NCBI GenBank assembly: GCA_022360445.1 | Contig: JAKSCV010000020.1 | Coordinates: 1-64,000 of the forward strand | Reading direction: 5' to 3' | Origin: Gammaproteobacteria bacterium | GTDB taxonomy: Bacteria; Pseudomonadota; Gammaproteobacteria; UBA5861 | Length of the DNA stretch: 64,000 nt | Part shown: piece after piece, positions 1 to 8,587 of the stretch | How positions within the stretch are numbered: the stretch's first letter is position 1 | Layout: the number at the start of each line of letters is the position of its first letter | Notes under the pieces: model-generated | Database searches by the model: none | Told to the model about the DNA's origin: nothing | Seen by the model: only the letters and a program-made list of their open reading frames with translations | Program-made: the position numbers and the translations under genes

Positions 1-144
1 GTTACTGGCGCTTGACGCCCTTTCAGGCGCCCACACAAAATGTTTAGTTGTTTGTAAAAGAACCGCTTCATCAGCGAAGAGCAGACCATTATAGCCCTTT
101 TTTAATACCTGTCAATGTGAATTCAACAGGTTTTTAAAGTTGTT

Positions 145-948
145 TTATTTCTTCCGTTCAACAAACTGCAGAAGGGCTTCTTTGTGTTCGGGCAGATCCT
201 CAAGGACTGCCATGTTGGAGGAGGCCAAGTCTAGTGCAGTATGTAGGTCCTGCCCCACTCCCCGATAAGCTGCGCGCTTGGTAAAGCGGATTGGCGCCGG
301 AGGCTTAGAGGCTATGGTATGAGCTAATTTATACACTTCTACCATCAGCTCATCATCAGGTACTACCTTGCTGACAAGCCCCATACTCAAGGCCTCGGCA
401 GAGCTAACAACACGCCCCGTCCAGAACAGCTCTAAAGCTTTTGCCATACCTACGATTCTCGGAAGGTAGTAGGCACCACCATCTCCCGGCATCAGCGCAA
501 CATTAATATAGGACTCGGCCATGGTTGCCGACTCTGCCATAATCCGAATGTCTGTCATTAATGTCATGTCCATTCCTGCGCCACGCGCCGTACCATTGAT
601 CGCGCAGAGGTAAGGTTTATCCAGCATTTCGACAGTCTTTGCGACTTGATGAACACCTCGCCACAGGAAATTTTTTCGCTCCAAGGCATTTTCATGCTCC
701 GCAGAGTGCAGCATATGATCAAGATCCCCACCTGCGCAGAAGGCTTTTCCCGCCCCCGTCAACACAACCACTTTGATGTCATTATTCTGGTAACAGTACA
801 TCAAACATTCGTACCACTCAGAAACTGTCTGCTCATTAAAGGCATTAAACTTTTCCGGACGGTTTAACGTGATCGTTGCAACGCCTAAGTCATCCACTTC
901 AAATTGAACATGTTCATGATTTTTCATTAGTTTCATCTCTTCATTCAT
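145..948 (-). CDS. Crotonase-family enoyl-CoA hydratase/isomerase-like protein
   Basis: A 267-residue crotonase fold protein that should act on a CoA ester in the cytoplasm. The CoA-binding segment (CAGGDLDHM, residues 71-80) and the oxyanion-hole region (ARGAGMDMT, 121-129) are clear. Aligned by eye with rat enoyl-CoA hydratase, the two catalytic glutamates read as Asp127 and Tyr147, and a PGDGG motif (154-158, Asp156) follows. It is therefore unlikely to be a plain hydratase; isomerase, hydrolase or lyase chemistry is possible. It follows the CaiB gene by 11 bp and is surely cotranscribed. Alternative starts at Met5 and Met8 are possible because no strong ribosome site marks the first ATG. 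Family is certain, reaction is not. Confidence 0.85.
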   Translation of the reverse strand: MNEEMKLMKNHEHVQFEVDDLGVATITLNRPEKFNAFNEQTVSEWYECLMYCYQNNDIKVVVLTGAGKAFCAGGDLDHMLHSAEHENALERKNFLWRGVHQVAKTVEMLDKPYLCAINGTARGAGMDMTLMTDIRIMAESATMAESYINVALMPGDGGAYYLPRIVGMAKALELFWTGRVVSSAEALSMGLVSKVVPDDELMVEVYKLAHTIASKPPAPIRFTKRAAYRGVGQDLHTALDLASSNMAVLEDLPEHKEALLQFVERKK

Positions 949-959
949 AGTTATTGGCT

Positions 960-2156
960 TTATGGCTGGATCAGAACACCCTTTTGTACGAGAGCCTGGA
1001 TCTGATCATCGGTGACACCGACCTCTTTCATGACCTCAATGCTGTTTTGCCCCAAACATGGCGCATGCTTTGTGATTGCAGATGGCGTTTCAGACATTTG
1101 CACTGGTTGATTAGTGTATCTCACCATGCCTTCCGTTGGGTGATCCATCATGGCGAAGAAACCTACTTTTTCGAGATGCGGGTCGTGCATTAAATCATCA
1201 ATACTATTGATTTCTGTGCAAGGGATCTCTGCCTTTCTGAGCAAGGTCAACCATTCATCAGTCGTTTTAGTGACAGCTACTTCAGCCAATTTTTGATAGA
1301 GCTCATCAATATGCTCCGTGCGAGCAGCAAGGTCACAGAAGCGTGGGTCTTCCTTTAGCTCCGCAATACCCGCCACATCAAAGAATTTAAGCCAATGACG
1401 GTCTGTGTAAGGTAAGATACCAATAAAACCATCTTTGGTTTTATATGGTTTACGACTTGAGCTTAATAAACGAGGATAGCCTGTCCCGCCCATCGGTGGT
1501 TCAAAAGCATGTCCATATAGATGCTCGACCATAGCGTATGCCGCCATTGTCTCAAACATGGGGACATCCACCTCCTGTCCCTTGCCTGTACGAAGTTTAT
1601 GAATCAAACCAAGTAAGATGGCATACAGGAATGTCAGGCCGGCCGTCTTATCTGCAATCACAGTAGGGAAATAACTGGGGTCCCCTTTGGAAAACTGCCC
1701 TTGCAATGCCGCCAACCCCGAGGCACCTTGGATCATGTCGTCATAGGCTGGACGACTGGCATAAGGCCCATCCTTGCCATAACCATAAGCTGAGCAGTAC
1801 ACAATTTCGGGGTTAACCGCTTTCACGTCTTCATAGGCCAAACGTAATTTTTTGAGTGCTTGTGGGCGCATATTGTTGACCATCACATCCGCTGTTTTCG
1901 CAAGCTCCAGAAAGGCTTCACGACCTTCTTCCTGTTGCAAATCCAAGGCAACACTGCGCTTGTTTCGGTTCACATTTAAAAAGACACCCGCCATACCAGG
2001 ATGTTTTTTCGGCCCGATCGCACGTGTCGTATCACCCGAGGGGGGTTCAATTTTTATGACATCCGCCCCCATATCACCCAAAACCTGGGTGGAATAAGGC
2101 CCCAAGTAAACAGCCGTAAGGTCAAGTACACGGATCCCTGAAAGCGGTCCCGACAT
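960..2156 (-). CDS. CaiB/BaiF (class III) CoA-transferase
   Basis: A family III CoA-transferase of 398 residues, moving CoA between carboxylic acids in the cytoplasm. The N-terminal LSGIRVLDLT block, the NRNKRSVALDL segment (about 63-73) and the likely catalytic Asp139 (PAYDDMIQGASG) are present, and the length is normal. I start at the ATG at 2156, which has GGAGG six bases upstream; an ATG 24 bases earlier has none. First gene of a two-gene operon with the crotonase, divergent from the ABC importer, which suggests both handle the imported acid. The substrate cannot be told from sequence. Confidence 0.9.
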   Translation of the reverse strand: MSGPLSGIRVLDLTAVYLGPYSTQVLGDMGADVIKIEPPSGDTTRAIGPKKHPGMAGVFLNVNRNKRSVALDLQQEEGREAFLELAKTADVMVNNMRPQALKKLRLAYEDVKAVNPEIVYCSAYGYGKDGPYASRPAYDDMIQGASGLAALQGQFSKGDPSYFPTVIADKTAGLTFLYAILLGLIHKLRTGKGQEVDVPMFETMAAYAMVEHLYGHAFEPPMGGTGYPRLLSSSRKPYKTKDGFIGILPYTDRHWLKFFDVAGIAELKEDPRFCDLAARTEHIDELYQKLAEVAVTKTTDEWLTLLRKAEIPCTEINSIDDLMHDPHLEKVGFFAMMDHPTEGMVRYTNQPVQMSETPSAITKHAPCLGQNSIEVMKEVGVTDDQIQALVQKGVLIQP

Positions 2157-2246
2157 GGCAATCCTCCAAACAGTTTTCATTAATTTTTAATAAATACAAC
2201 TTCTTTCGGCCACCCCCTCTGATCTTAAGCAGCATGACCAGCCATA

Positions 2247-2271
2247 TAATGGTCTGATATATTAACCATTA
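2247..2271. promoter_or_regulatory. Inverted repeat in the divergent promoter region
   Basis: TAATGGT and ACCATTA face each other across an 11-base spacer between the divergent CaiB and ABC-transporter genes. The position and dyad symmetry fit an operator for a TetR- or MarR-type repressor, but no such regulator is encoded nearby. A TTGACA at 2328-2333 could be a -35 box for the rightward operon; no convincing -10 sits at the right distance. Confidence 0.35.
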
Positions 2272-2406
2272 AACAGACAAAGACTAACACAGCTTGCCAG
2301 CGCGACAAAAACCATAAAACGGACGGCTTGACAAAGAAATCAAAAATAGTTCAAAGTCTCTGCAAAAAAAGATACTTATAACAATAATTTGTCCGGGGAA
2401 GTGGGG

Positions 2407-3168
2407 ATGCTGGAAAATCAGCCTGTTGTACTGGAGACACGTGACCTGAGTAAATCATTTAAAGGATTCACCGCTGTTCATAATGTCAACCTGCAGGTCA
2501 GGCGCAACACCATACACGCCTTGATTGGTCCCAACGGCGCGGGCAAGACGACGCTCTTCAACCTCCTCACCAAATTCTTAATCCCGTCCAGCGGGTCTAC
2601 TTTCTTTAAGGGTGAAAATATCACCTCATCCAAGCCACCGGATATCGCCCGAAAGGGCTTGGTGCGTTCCTTTCAAATCTCAGCTGTTTTCTCTGGCCTG
2701 ACGGTTTTGGAAAATGTCCGAATTGCACTCCAGCGCAAACACAAAATGGACTATCAATTCTGGCATTCGGAAACAATCTTACACACTCTGAACAACGAGG
2801 CGTACGAACTTCTGGAGCACGTTGATCTGGCAAGGTACGCAGAAAACAAAGCGGCAGAACTGCCCTACGGTCGCAAGCGGGCGCTGGAAATCGCCACCAC
2901 ATTAGCGCTGGACCCGGAAGTTTTATTGCTCGATGAGCCGATGGCAGGCATGGCCCAAAGTGATATTAGTCGTACAGCTGAGTTGATACAGAAAGCGGCC
3001 AAAAACCGCACGGTGTTGATGGTGGAACACAACCTTAGTGTTGTGGCCAAAATTTCTGACGTTATCACAGTACTCCGAGCAGGCCAGGTTTTGGACGAAG
3101 GTTCCTACGAGCACGTCTCCTCTAATCCTCTTGTGCTTGAAGCTTACATGGGGAAAAAACATGCCTGA
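2407..3168 (+). CDS. ABC transporter ATP-binding protein, LivG type
   Basis: Cytoplasmic ATPase of a branched-chain-amino-acid-type importer. Walker A (GPNGAGKT), a LivG-type signature (LPYGRKRALEIA) and Walker B (LLLDEP) are seen, with the C-terminal YMGKK typical of LivG. The ATG at 2407 is preferred to the upstream TTG at 2389 because GGGGA precedes it by about eight bases. Its end overlaps the next ATPase gene by 8 bp, so translation is probably coupled. First gene of a five-gene operon. Confidence 0.92.
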   Translation: MLENQPVVLETRDLSKSFKGFTAVHNVNLQVRRNTIHALIGPNGAGKTTLFNLLTKFLIPSSGSTFFKGENITSSKPPDIARKGLVRSFQISAVFSGLTVLENVRIALQRKHKMDYQFWHSETILHTLNNEAYELLEHVDLARYAENKAAELPYGRKRALEIATTLALDPEVLLLDEPMAGMAQSDISRTAELIQKAAKNRTVLMVEHNLSVVAKISDVITVLRAGQVLDEGSYEHVSSNPLVLEAYMGKKHA

Positions 3169-3865
3169 AACTTTATTAAAAGTACGCAACCTGAATGCCT
3201 GGTATGGCGAATCTTACATACTTCACGATTTGAATCTTGACGTCCACCGGGGTGAGGTTGTCACACTGCTTGGTCGTAACGGGTCAGGCAAAACAACCAC
3301 ATTAAAAACGATTATGGGCATGCTGAAACTACACACGGGCTCAGTAACTTTTGCGGGACAGGACATGCTCAAGCTGAGCTCTGATGAGGTGGCGCGCTCT
3401 GGCATTGCCTTGTGCCCAGAAGAACGTGGCATTTTTGCTTCGCTCAGTGTCGAAGAAAACTTGCTGCTCCCTCCCGTGCTACAAGCGGGTGGCATGACAA
3501 GCGATGAAATTTACCAGCTTTTCCCCATCCTAAAAGAGCGCGCTGCCAGCCAAGGCACCCACCTCTCTGGCGGAGAACAACAAATGCTGGCGATTGCCCG
3601 TATTTTGCGCACGGGCGCCACTCTTCTTTTGCTTGACGAACCCACAGAGGGTCTCGCACCTGTCATCATTGAGCAGATCGGAAGCATCCTATCAGAAATC
3701 AAAAAACGCGGATTCACCGTACTATTAGTCGAACAAAACTTCTACTTCGCCTCCTCCATTGCGGATCGTCACTACGTCATGGAAGAAGGCCACGTTATTG
3801 ATGAAATCAAAAATACAGAGCTCGAACAAAACACAGAAAAACTCAAAAACTATCTGGGCATATAA
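3161..3865 (+). CDS. ABC transporter ATP-binding protein, LivF type
   Basis: Second ATPase of the importer, 234 residues, pairing with the LivG-like subunit under the two permeases. Walker A (GRNGSGKT), signature (LSGGEQQML) and Walker B (LLLLDEPTEGLAP) are intact; the last is diagnostic of LivF. The ATG at 3161 lies inside the end of the upstream gene; a longer open frame from 3038 is only overlap. A gap of 46 bases separates it from the binding-protein gene. Confidence 0.92.
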   Translation: MPETLLKVRNLNAWYGESYILHDLNLDVHRGEVVTLLGRNGSGKTTTLKTIMGMLKLHTGSVTFAGQDMLKLSSDEVARSGIALCPEERGIFASLSVEENLLLPPVLQAGGMTSDEIYQLFPILKERAASQGTHLSGGEQQMLAIARILRTGATLLLLDEPTEGLAPVIIEQIGSILSEIKKRGFTVLLVEQNFYFASSIADRHYVMEEGHVIDEIKNTELEQNTEKLKNYLGI

Positions 3866-3911
3866 CTCAACAAAGCCATAAATAACGACCCAAATCTGGA
3901 GGAAGAAAAAG

Positions 3912-5123
3912 ATGCATCTCAAATCTCTCGCAGGCGCAACACTCGCCTCTTTATTAACCTGCACTACCGCGCTGGCGACCAGTATCTCTGATGACAAAGT
4001 CGTGATCGGCATGCCATCTGACTTTTCTGGTATCTACGCCGACCTGACAGGAAAAGGCTCTGCCATCGCAGCACAAATGGCGATTGATGAGTTTGGCGGC
4101 AAAGTCCTGGGCAAACCCATCGAACTTTTAACCGGTGATCACCACCTGAAAGCAGATGTGGCTGTTGGAATTACCCGCGAATGGCTGGACCGGAAAGGGC
4201 TGGATGTCGTTGTCGATATTGCCGCCTCATCTGCAGCGCTCGCTGTCACCAAGCTCATGACTGAGCGAGGTAAAATCACCATAAACAATGCTGCCGGCAC
4301 CACCCGTCTAACAGGCAAAGACTGCAGCGCCTTAAGCTTCCATTGGGCCTATGACACCTTCGCGCTGGCCAATGGTGTTGCCAAAGCGATGACACTGGAA
4401 GGCAATGACACCTGGTTTTTTATCACCGCCGACTATGCCTTTGGCTACTCAATGGAAGCGGACGCCAAACAAGTGATTGAAGCCAACGGTGGAAAAGTGA
4501 TTGGCAGTGTTCGCCACCCCTTGAGTGGATCGGACTTTTCCTCCTATTTATTACAGGCCCAAGCCTCTGGCGCCAAAGTCATCGGGGCCGCCAACGCGGG
4601 CTCTGACCTTCGAAACACCATCAAACAAGCCAAAGAGTTTGGCATTACCAGCAGCGGCCAAAAGCTTACGGGCATGATCTTCTTCATCGACGATGCAAGA
4701 GCCATCGGCGTAAAAGAAGCCGCCGGACTCAGTGTCCTGGTTGGCTACTACTGGAACCGGAACGATGAATCACGCGCATTCGCCAAACGTTTTGAAGAAA
4801 AGGCCAACAAAAAACCCAATACCATTCATGCCGGCGTCTACTCTGCCACCCGTCATTACCTGCGTGCCATTGAATCTGCGGGTACTGACGACGGTCCAAC
4901 TGTTGCAGAGCACATGCGCAAACTGAAGATCGACGACTTCTTCGCGCTCAATGGTTTTATCCGCGAAGACGGCCGTATGGTTCACGACATGTTTCTTGTC
5001 AAAATCAAGCCCGCCAAAGAAGCCGAAAGCGACTGGGATGTCTTCGAAGTAGTTCGAACACTACCTGGTAACGAAGCCTACCGGCCTCTCTCTGAAAGTG
5101 AATGCGCACTTGTTAAAAATTAA
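3912..5123 (+). CDS. Periplasmic substrate-binding protein, Peripla_BP_6/LivJ type
   Basis: Periplasmic ligand-binding component of the importer, 403 residues. It has a signal peptide (about 1-23, ending ALA) and then the Leu/Ile/Val-binding fold (DDKVVIGMPSDFSGIYADLTG...). The ATG follows GGAGG by eight bases. Proteins of this subfamily often bind aromatic or other small carboxylates rather than amino acids, and the flanking acyl-CoA ligases and CoA-transferase support that here, but the ligand is unknown. A hairpin downstream (5139-5175) may keep this transcript more abundant than the permease part. Confidence 0.9.
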   Translation: MHLKSLAGATLASLLTCTTALATSISDDKVVIGMPSDFSGIYADLTGKGSAIAAQMAIDEFGGKVLGKPIELLTGDHHLKADVAVGITREWLDRKGLDVVVDIAASSAALAVTKLMTERGKITINNAAGTTRLTGKDCSALSFHWAYDTFALANGVAKAMTLEGNDTWFFITADYAFGYSMEADAKQVIEANGGKVIGSVRHPLSGSDFSSYLLQAQASGAKVIGAANAGSDLRNTIKQAKEFGITSSGQKLTGMIFFIDDARAIGVKEAAGLSVLVGYYWNRNDESRAFAKRFEEKANKKPNTIHAGVYSATRHYLRAIESAGTDDGPTVAEHMRKLKIDDFFALNGFIREDGRMVHDMFLVKIKPAKEAESDWDVFEVVRTLPGNEAYRPLSESECALVKN

Positions 5124-5138
5124 ATAATCCACACCGCT

Positions 5139-5175
5139 CCGGCAGCCAATCAATTCCTTATCTCATTGCTGCCGG
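5139..5175 (+). terminator. Intercistronic hairpin after the binding-protein gene
   Basis: CCGGCAGC (5139-5146) and GCTGCCGG (5168-5175) form a perfect 8-bp stem with a 21-base loop, between the binding-protein stop and the permease start. No T-run follows, so it is more likely a partial attenuator or an RNA-stabilising stem that raises binding-protein expression than a full terminator. Confidence 0.5.
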
Positions 5176-5210
5176 GACGCACGATAACGCCGGATTTTAG
5201 GGGTAAACTT

Positions 5211-6098
5211 GTGGCTGAATTATTAGGAATGCCGCCTCAGCTTTTTTTTGGACAACTGCTGCTGGGGCTCATCAATGGCGCATTCTACGCTATGCTGAGC
5301 TTGGGACTTGCGATCATTTTCGGCATGCTGCAAATCGTCAATTTCGCACACGGTGCCACCTACATGGTCGGTGCATTTGGGGCCTGGATGCTGATGAATT
5401 ATCTCGGGATAGGGTTCTGGCCCGCCCTGATATTAACGCCCCTGATTGTTGCACTGCTGGGCGTGATACTTGAGCGCCTGGTGCTTAAACACCTGTACAA
5501 CCTGGACCACCTCTACGGCATGCTGGCCACTTTTGGTCTCGCACTGATTATTGAAGGCCTTTTCCGACAAGCTTACGGCATATCGGGCCTGCCTTATGAA
5601 ATCCCAACGCAATTACAGGGCGGAACCAATCTCGGATTTATGTTTCTACCCAACTATCGCGCCTTCGTTGTGCTCATATCGATCATTTTGTGCTTTGGCA
5701 CTTGGTACTTGATTGAACGTACAAAGATGGGCATGTACTTACGCGCGACCACAGAGAATAGAGAGCTTGTACGCGCCTTTGGGATCAAAGTCCCACGGTT
5801 AGTTACTGCAACCTTTGCTCTGGGTGTCGGGCTTGCCGCTTTTGCCGGCGTCATGGCTGCGCCGATTTACCAGGTTAACCCACTGATGGGCAACAACTTA
5901 ATCATTGTGATTTTTGCTGTAGTGGTCATCGGTGGAATGGGCTCAATTTTAGGCGCAACACTCGCCGGTTACCTGGTCGGGCTCGTGGAAGGCCTCACGA
6001 AAGCCTACTACCCTGAAGCCTCAAGCACGGTCGTGTTTATCCTCATGATCATCGTACTGATCGTTCGCCCTTCTGGTCTTTTCGGCAAGGAGCAATAA
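5211..6098 (+). CDS. ABC transporter permease, LivH type
   Basis: Inner-membrane permease of the importer, about 295 residues with many hydrophobic helices (GLINGAFYAMLSLGLAIIFGM at the start; FAVVVIGGMGSILGA near the end, the permease loop contacting the ATPase). I choose the GTG at 5211, preceded by TAGGGG at 5198-5203. The TTG at 5166 that would lengthen the frame lies inside the intercistronic hairpin and has no ribosome site. Stops one base before the next gene. Confidence 0.9.
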   Translation: MAELLGMPPQLFFGQLLLGLINGAFYAMLSLGLAIIFGMLQIVNFAHGATYMVGAFGAWMLMNYLGIGFWPALILTPLIVALLGVILERLVLKHLYNLDHLYGMLATFGLALIIEGLFRQAYGISGLPYEIPTQLQGGTNLGFMFLPNYRAFVVLISIILCFGTWYLIERTKMGMYLRATTENRELVRAFGIKVPRLVTATFALGVGLAAFAGVMAAPIYQVNPLMGNNLIIVIFAVVVIGGMGSILGATLAGYLVGLVEGLTKAYYPEASSTVVFILMIIVLIVRPSGLFGKEQ

Positions 6099-7049
6099 AT
6101 GTTACCGCGCGCGTATTTTCTGGCATTTTTGGTGTTATTGGCTCTGCTTCCTCATATCTTATACCCGGTGTTTCTCATGCAGCTTTTATGTATGGCCTTA
6201 TTTGCCTGCGCCTTTAACCTACTGCTGGGTTACACAGGCCTGCTTTCCTTTGGTCACGCAGCATTCCTGGGTGGCAGCGCCTTTATCGCAGGGCAAGCTG
6301 CAAAAGTCTGGGGACTTCCGATCGAACTCAGCATCCTCGCCGGAACCCTGACTGGCACACTGCTCGGCGCAGGGTTTGGCCTGATTGCCATTCGCAAACA
6401 GGGTATCTACTTTGCAATGATCACCTTGGCACTTGCGCAAATGGTTTTTTTCTACGCGTTAAAAGCGCCTTTTACTGGTGGCGAAGACGGCTTGCAATCG
6501 ATCCCCCGCAGCGATCTTTTTGGCATCATTGACCTCACCCATGAAGTCACCATGTACTACTTTATTCTAGTATTGTTCCTAGCGGGATTTCTCATCATTT
6601 TCCGTATTATCCATTCGCCTTTTGGGCAGGTACTCAAGAGCATTCGAGAAAATGAAGACCGAGCCATTTCATTAGGTTACCGGGTCGATCGCTACAAACT
6701 CGCTGCATTTATTATCTCTGCCGCATTGTCTGGGCTCGCTGGGAGCATGAAGGCCATGGTTTCACAAGTGGTTTCACTGAGCGATGTGCACTGGAGCATG
6801 TCAGGCGCAGTGGTACTGATGACGCTGATTGGCGGCACAGGCACACTCTTCGGTCCAATTGTCGGAGCCGCCATCATTGTCAGCATGGAACACTATCTTG
6901 GGGAATACCTGGGTTCATGGGTGACAATTATCATGGGCGTGATTTTTGTCATTTGCGTGCTGACATTCCGGCAAGGCATTGTGGGCGAATTAGAGCAACG
7001 TCTCATCAAACGCAAGCTCCCGCTTCAAAGCCAGGATTCCACTTCATGA
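6099..7049 (+). CDS. ABC transporter permease, LivM type
   Basis: Second inner-membrane permease, 316 residues, with the LivM hallmarks FNLLLGYTGLLSFGHAAFLG and a later IGGTGTLFGPIVGA loop. The ATG directly follows the TAA of the LivH-like gene, and AAGGAG lies inside the end of that gene, so the two are coupled. Its last 25 bases overlap the end of the convergent acyl-CoA ligase gene. Confidence 0.92.
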   Translation: MLPRAYFLAFLVLLALLPHILYPVFLMQLLCMALFACAFNLLLGYTGLLSFGHAAFLGGSAFIAGQAAKVWGLPIELSILAGTLTGTLLGAGFGLIAIRKQGIYFAMITLALAQMVFFYALKAPFTGGEDGLQSIPRSDLFGIIDLTHEVTMYYFILVLFLAGFLIIFRIIHSPFGQVLKSIRENEDRAISLGYRVDRYKLAAFIISAALSGLAGSMKAMVSQVVSLSDVHWSMSGAVVLMTLIGGTGTLFGPIVGAAIIVSMEHYLGEYLGSWVTIIMGVIFVICVLTFRQGIVGELEQRLIKRKLPLQSQDSTS

Positions 7050-8539
7050 CGTTGTATTTTCCCCGTAGTACTACGGGGGAAACGGTCAAATGCCACAAAA
7101 TGAATCGCCTTTGGCTGCTTATAGCCCGCTAACTGTTCACGGCACCAGGCGAAAATTTCAGCCTCATTGAGGGTGTCGTCGTGACGAGAGACAAAAGCGA
7201 CCGGTACTTCGCCCCACTGTTTATCATCCTGGCGAACCACGACGGCGTCTGAAACTCGGGGATCTGCCATGATGACACGTTCAATTTCAGCTGGATAGAT
7301 ATTCTCTCCACCCGATTTAATCAAATATTTGACCCGATCGACAAAGCTCAAGGTACCGTCAGGGTTGCGAACAAAAACATCCCCCATATGAAACCAGCCG
7401 CCGCGGAAGTCCTGCGCGTTGACCTCATCGGCATTCCAGTAGCCACTAAACATCGTAGCCGAGCGAATGGCCAATTCACCAGGCTGGCCATCCGGCACCT
7501 CATTGTCATGCTCATCGACCAGTTTAATGGCACAAAATGAGGTTTGTGTTTTCGCCAGATTTTGCGGTGGCACACCGATCTCAAGCAAACCAGCACTGGC
7601 TGGAGCCAGCCCTGTTTCTGTCGCACCGAAGGTATTGGTATAAGGCGCATTCAATATTTGCGTAATTTCTGCGATCTCACGCGGCGGCACCAGGTCGGCC
7701 ATTGCACCGATTTGTTTGATACCTTTAGGCCTGACATCCCGCTCACGCAGCTTTTTGATCAATGGCTGAATCATACCGGGCATGATGGACAACCGCCCTA
7801 AACGCTCACGGTTAATCGCATCAACCATTCGATCCACATCGGGCCCATCAGAAATGATCAATTGCCCCCCACTGATCAACGCGCCAATTGAGGCATCGGT
7901 TCCGGACATGTGAAACATGGGCGGCCACACAAAAGTGGTGTCTCCCTTGGACAAACCACAATCAAAGGCCATGACTTCAAAACGAGCGATCATTGCACGA
8001 TGACTGATCAACGCACCCTTTGGACGCCCGGTCGTACCGCTGGTGTACAAAATAATCAAGCCATCTTCCAGCTCGACAGGGCAGTCAGGCTCTGTGGGAC
8101 TTGAAACCGCCAGCCGGGCCTCATAGCGCTCACCCATCCGCAGCGCAGTTTCCGCGATTGCCGGGCTAGCGGTGTTCAGTAGACCTTGATGTTTTTCTGA
8201 GACCAGTGCGGCCTTGGGCGCCACCAGGTCGAGACAATAACTCAATTCATCGGCCGCCAACCGCCAGTTTTGTGCCGCCACTATCACTCCAATTTTGGCA
8301 GCAGCAAAGATTAACTCCAGGAACTCCATCCGGTTTTCCGACAGGATCGCCACGCGATCACCGCGCACAATGCCCTGATCGATCAAGTCATTGGCCAGCT
8401 GATTAACACGCTGATTAAAGGCCGCGTAGGTCCGCTTCACCTCACCATCAATCACGGCCGGTTGATCTCCACGCAAATGCGCTTGAACCCGCAACAAATC
8501 TCCGACTGTGACGTTTGCTGCACGCTGAATATTATTCAT
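7025..8539 (-). CDS. AMP-forming acyl-CoA ligase (class I adenylate-forming)
   Basis: Cytoplasmic enzyme of 504 residues joining a carboxylic acid to CoA through an acyl-AMP. The P-loop-like motif (YTSGTTGRPKGA), the ATGETG-type motif (TFGATETG), the A8 hinge (YLIKSGGENIYPAEIE) and the C-terminal catalytic lysine (TTGKIQRH) are all present. The ATG at 8539 directly follows GGGAAGAGGA and is preferred to the GTG at 8551. It converges on the importer operon and follows another AMP ligase by 48 bp. Substrate unknown; probably the imported acid or an intermediate. Confidence 0.9.
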   Translation of the reverse strand: MNNIQRAANVTVGDLLRVQAHLRGDQPAVIDGEVKRTYAAFNQRVNQLANDLIDQGIVRGDRVAILSENRMEFLELIFAAAKIGVIVAAQNWRLAADELSYCLDLVAPKAALVSEKHQGLLNTASPAIAETALRMGERYEARLAVSSPTEPDCPVELEDGLIILYTSGTTGRPKGALISHRAMIARFEVMAFDCGLSKGDTTFVWPPMFHMSGTDASIGALISGGQLIISDGPDVDRMVDAINRERLGRLSIMPGMIQPLIKKLRERDVRPKGIKQIGAMADLVPPREIAEITQILNAPYTNTFGATETGLAPASAGLLEIGVPPQNLAKTQTSFCAIKLVDEHDNEVPDGQPGELAIRSATMFSGYWNADEVNAQDFRGGWFHMGDVFVRNPDGTLSFVDRVKYLIKSGGENIYPAEIERVIMADPRVSDAVVVRQDDKQWGEVPVAFVSRHDDTLNEAEIFAWCREQLAGYKQPKAIHFVAFDRFPRSTTGKIQRHEVESWL

Positions 8540-8587
8540 TCCTCTTCCCACGTTTTGTGATTATTGTATTCGCTCACCACTCTGTGA

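Noticed and set aside
1-144. Possible terminator from GGCGC/GCGCC near the left edge
   Set aside because: The arms need a bulge and no T-run follows on either strand.
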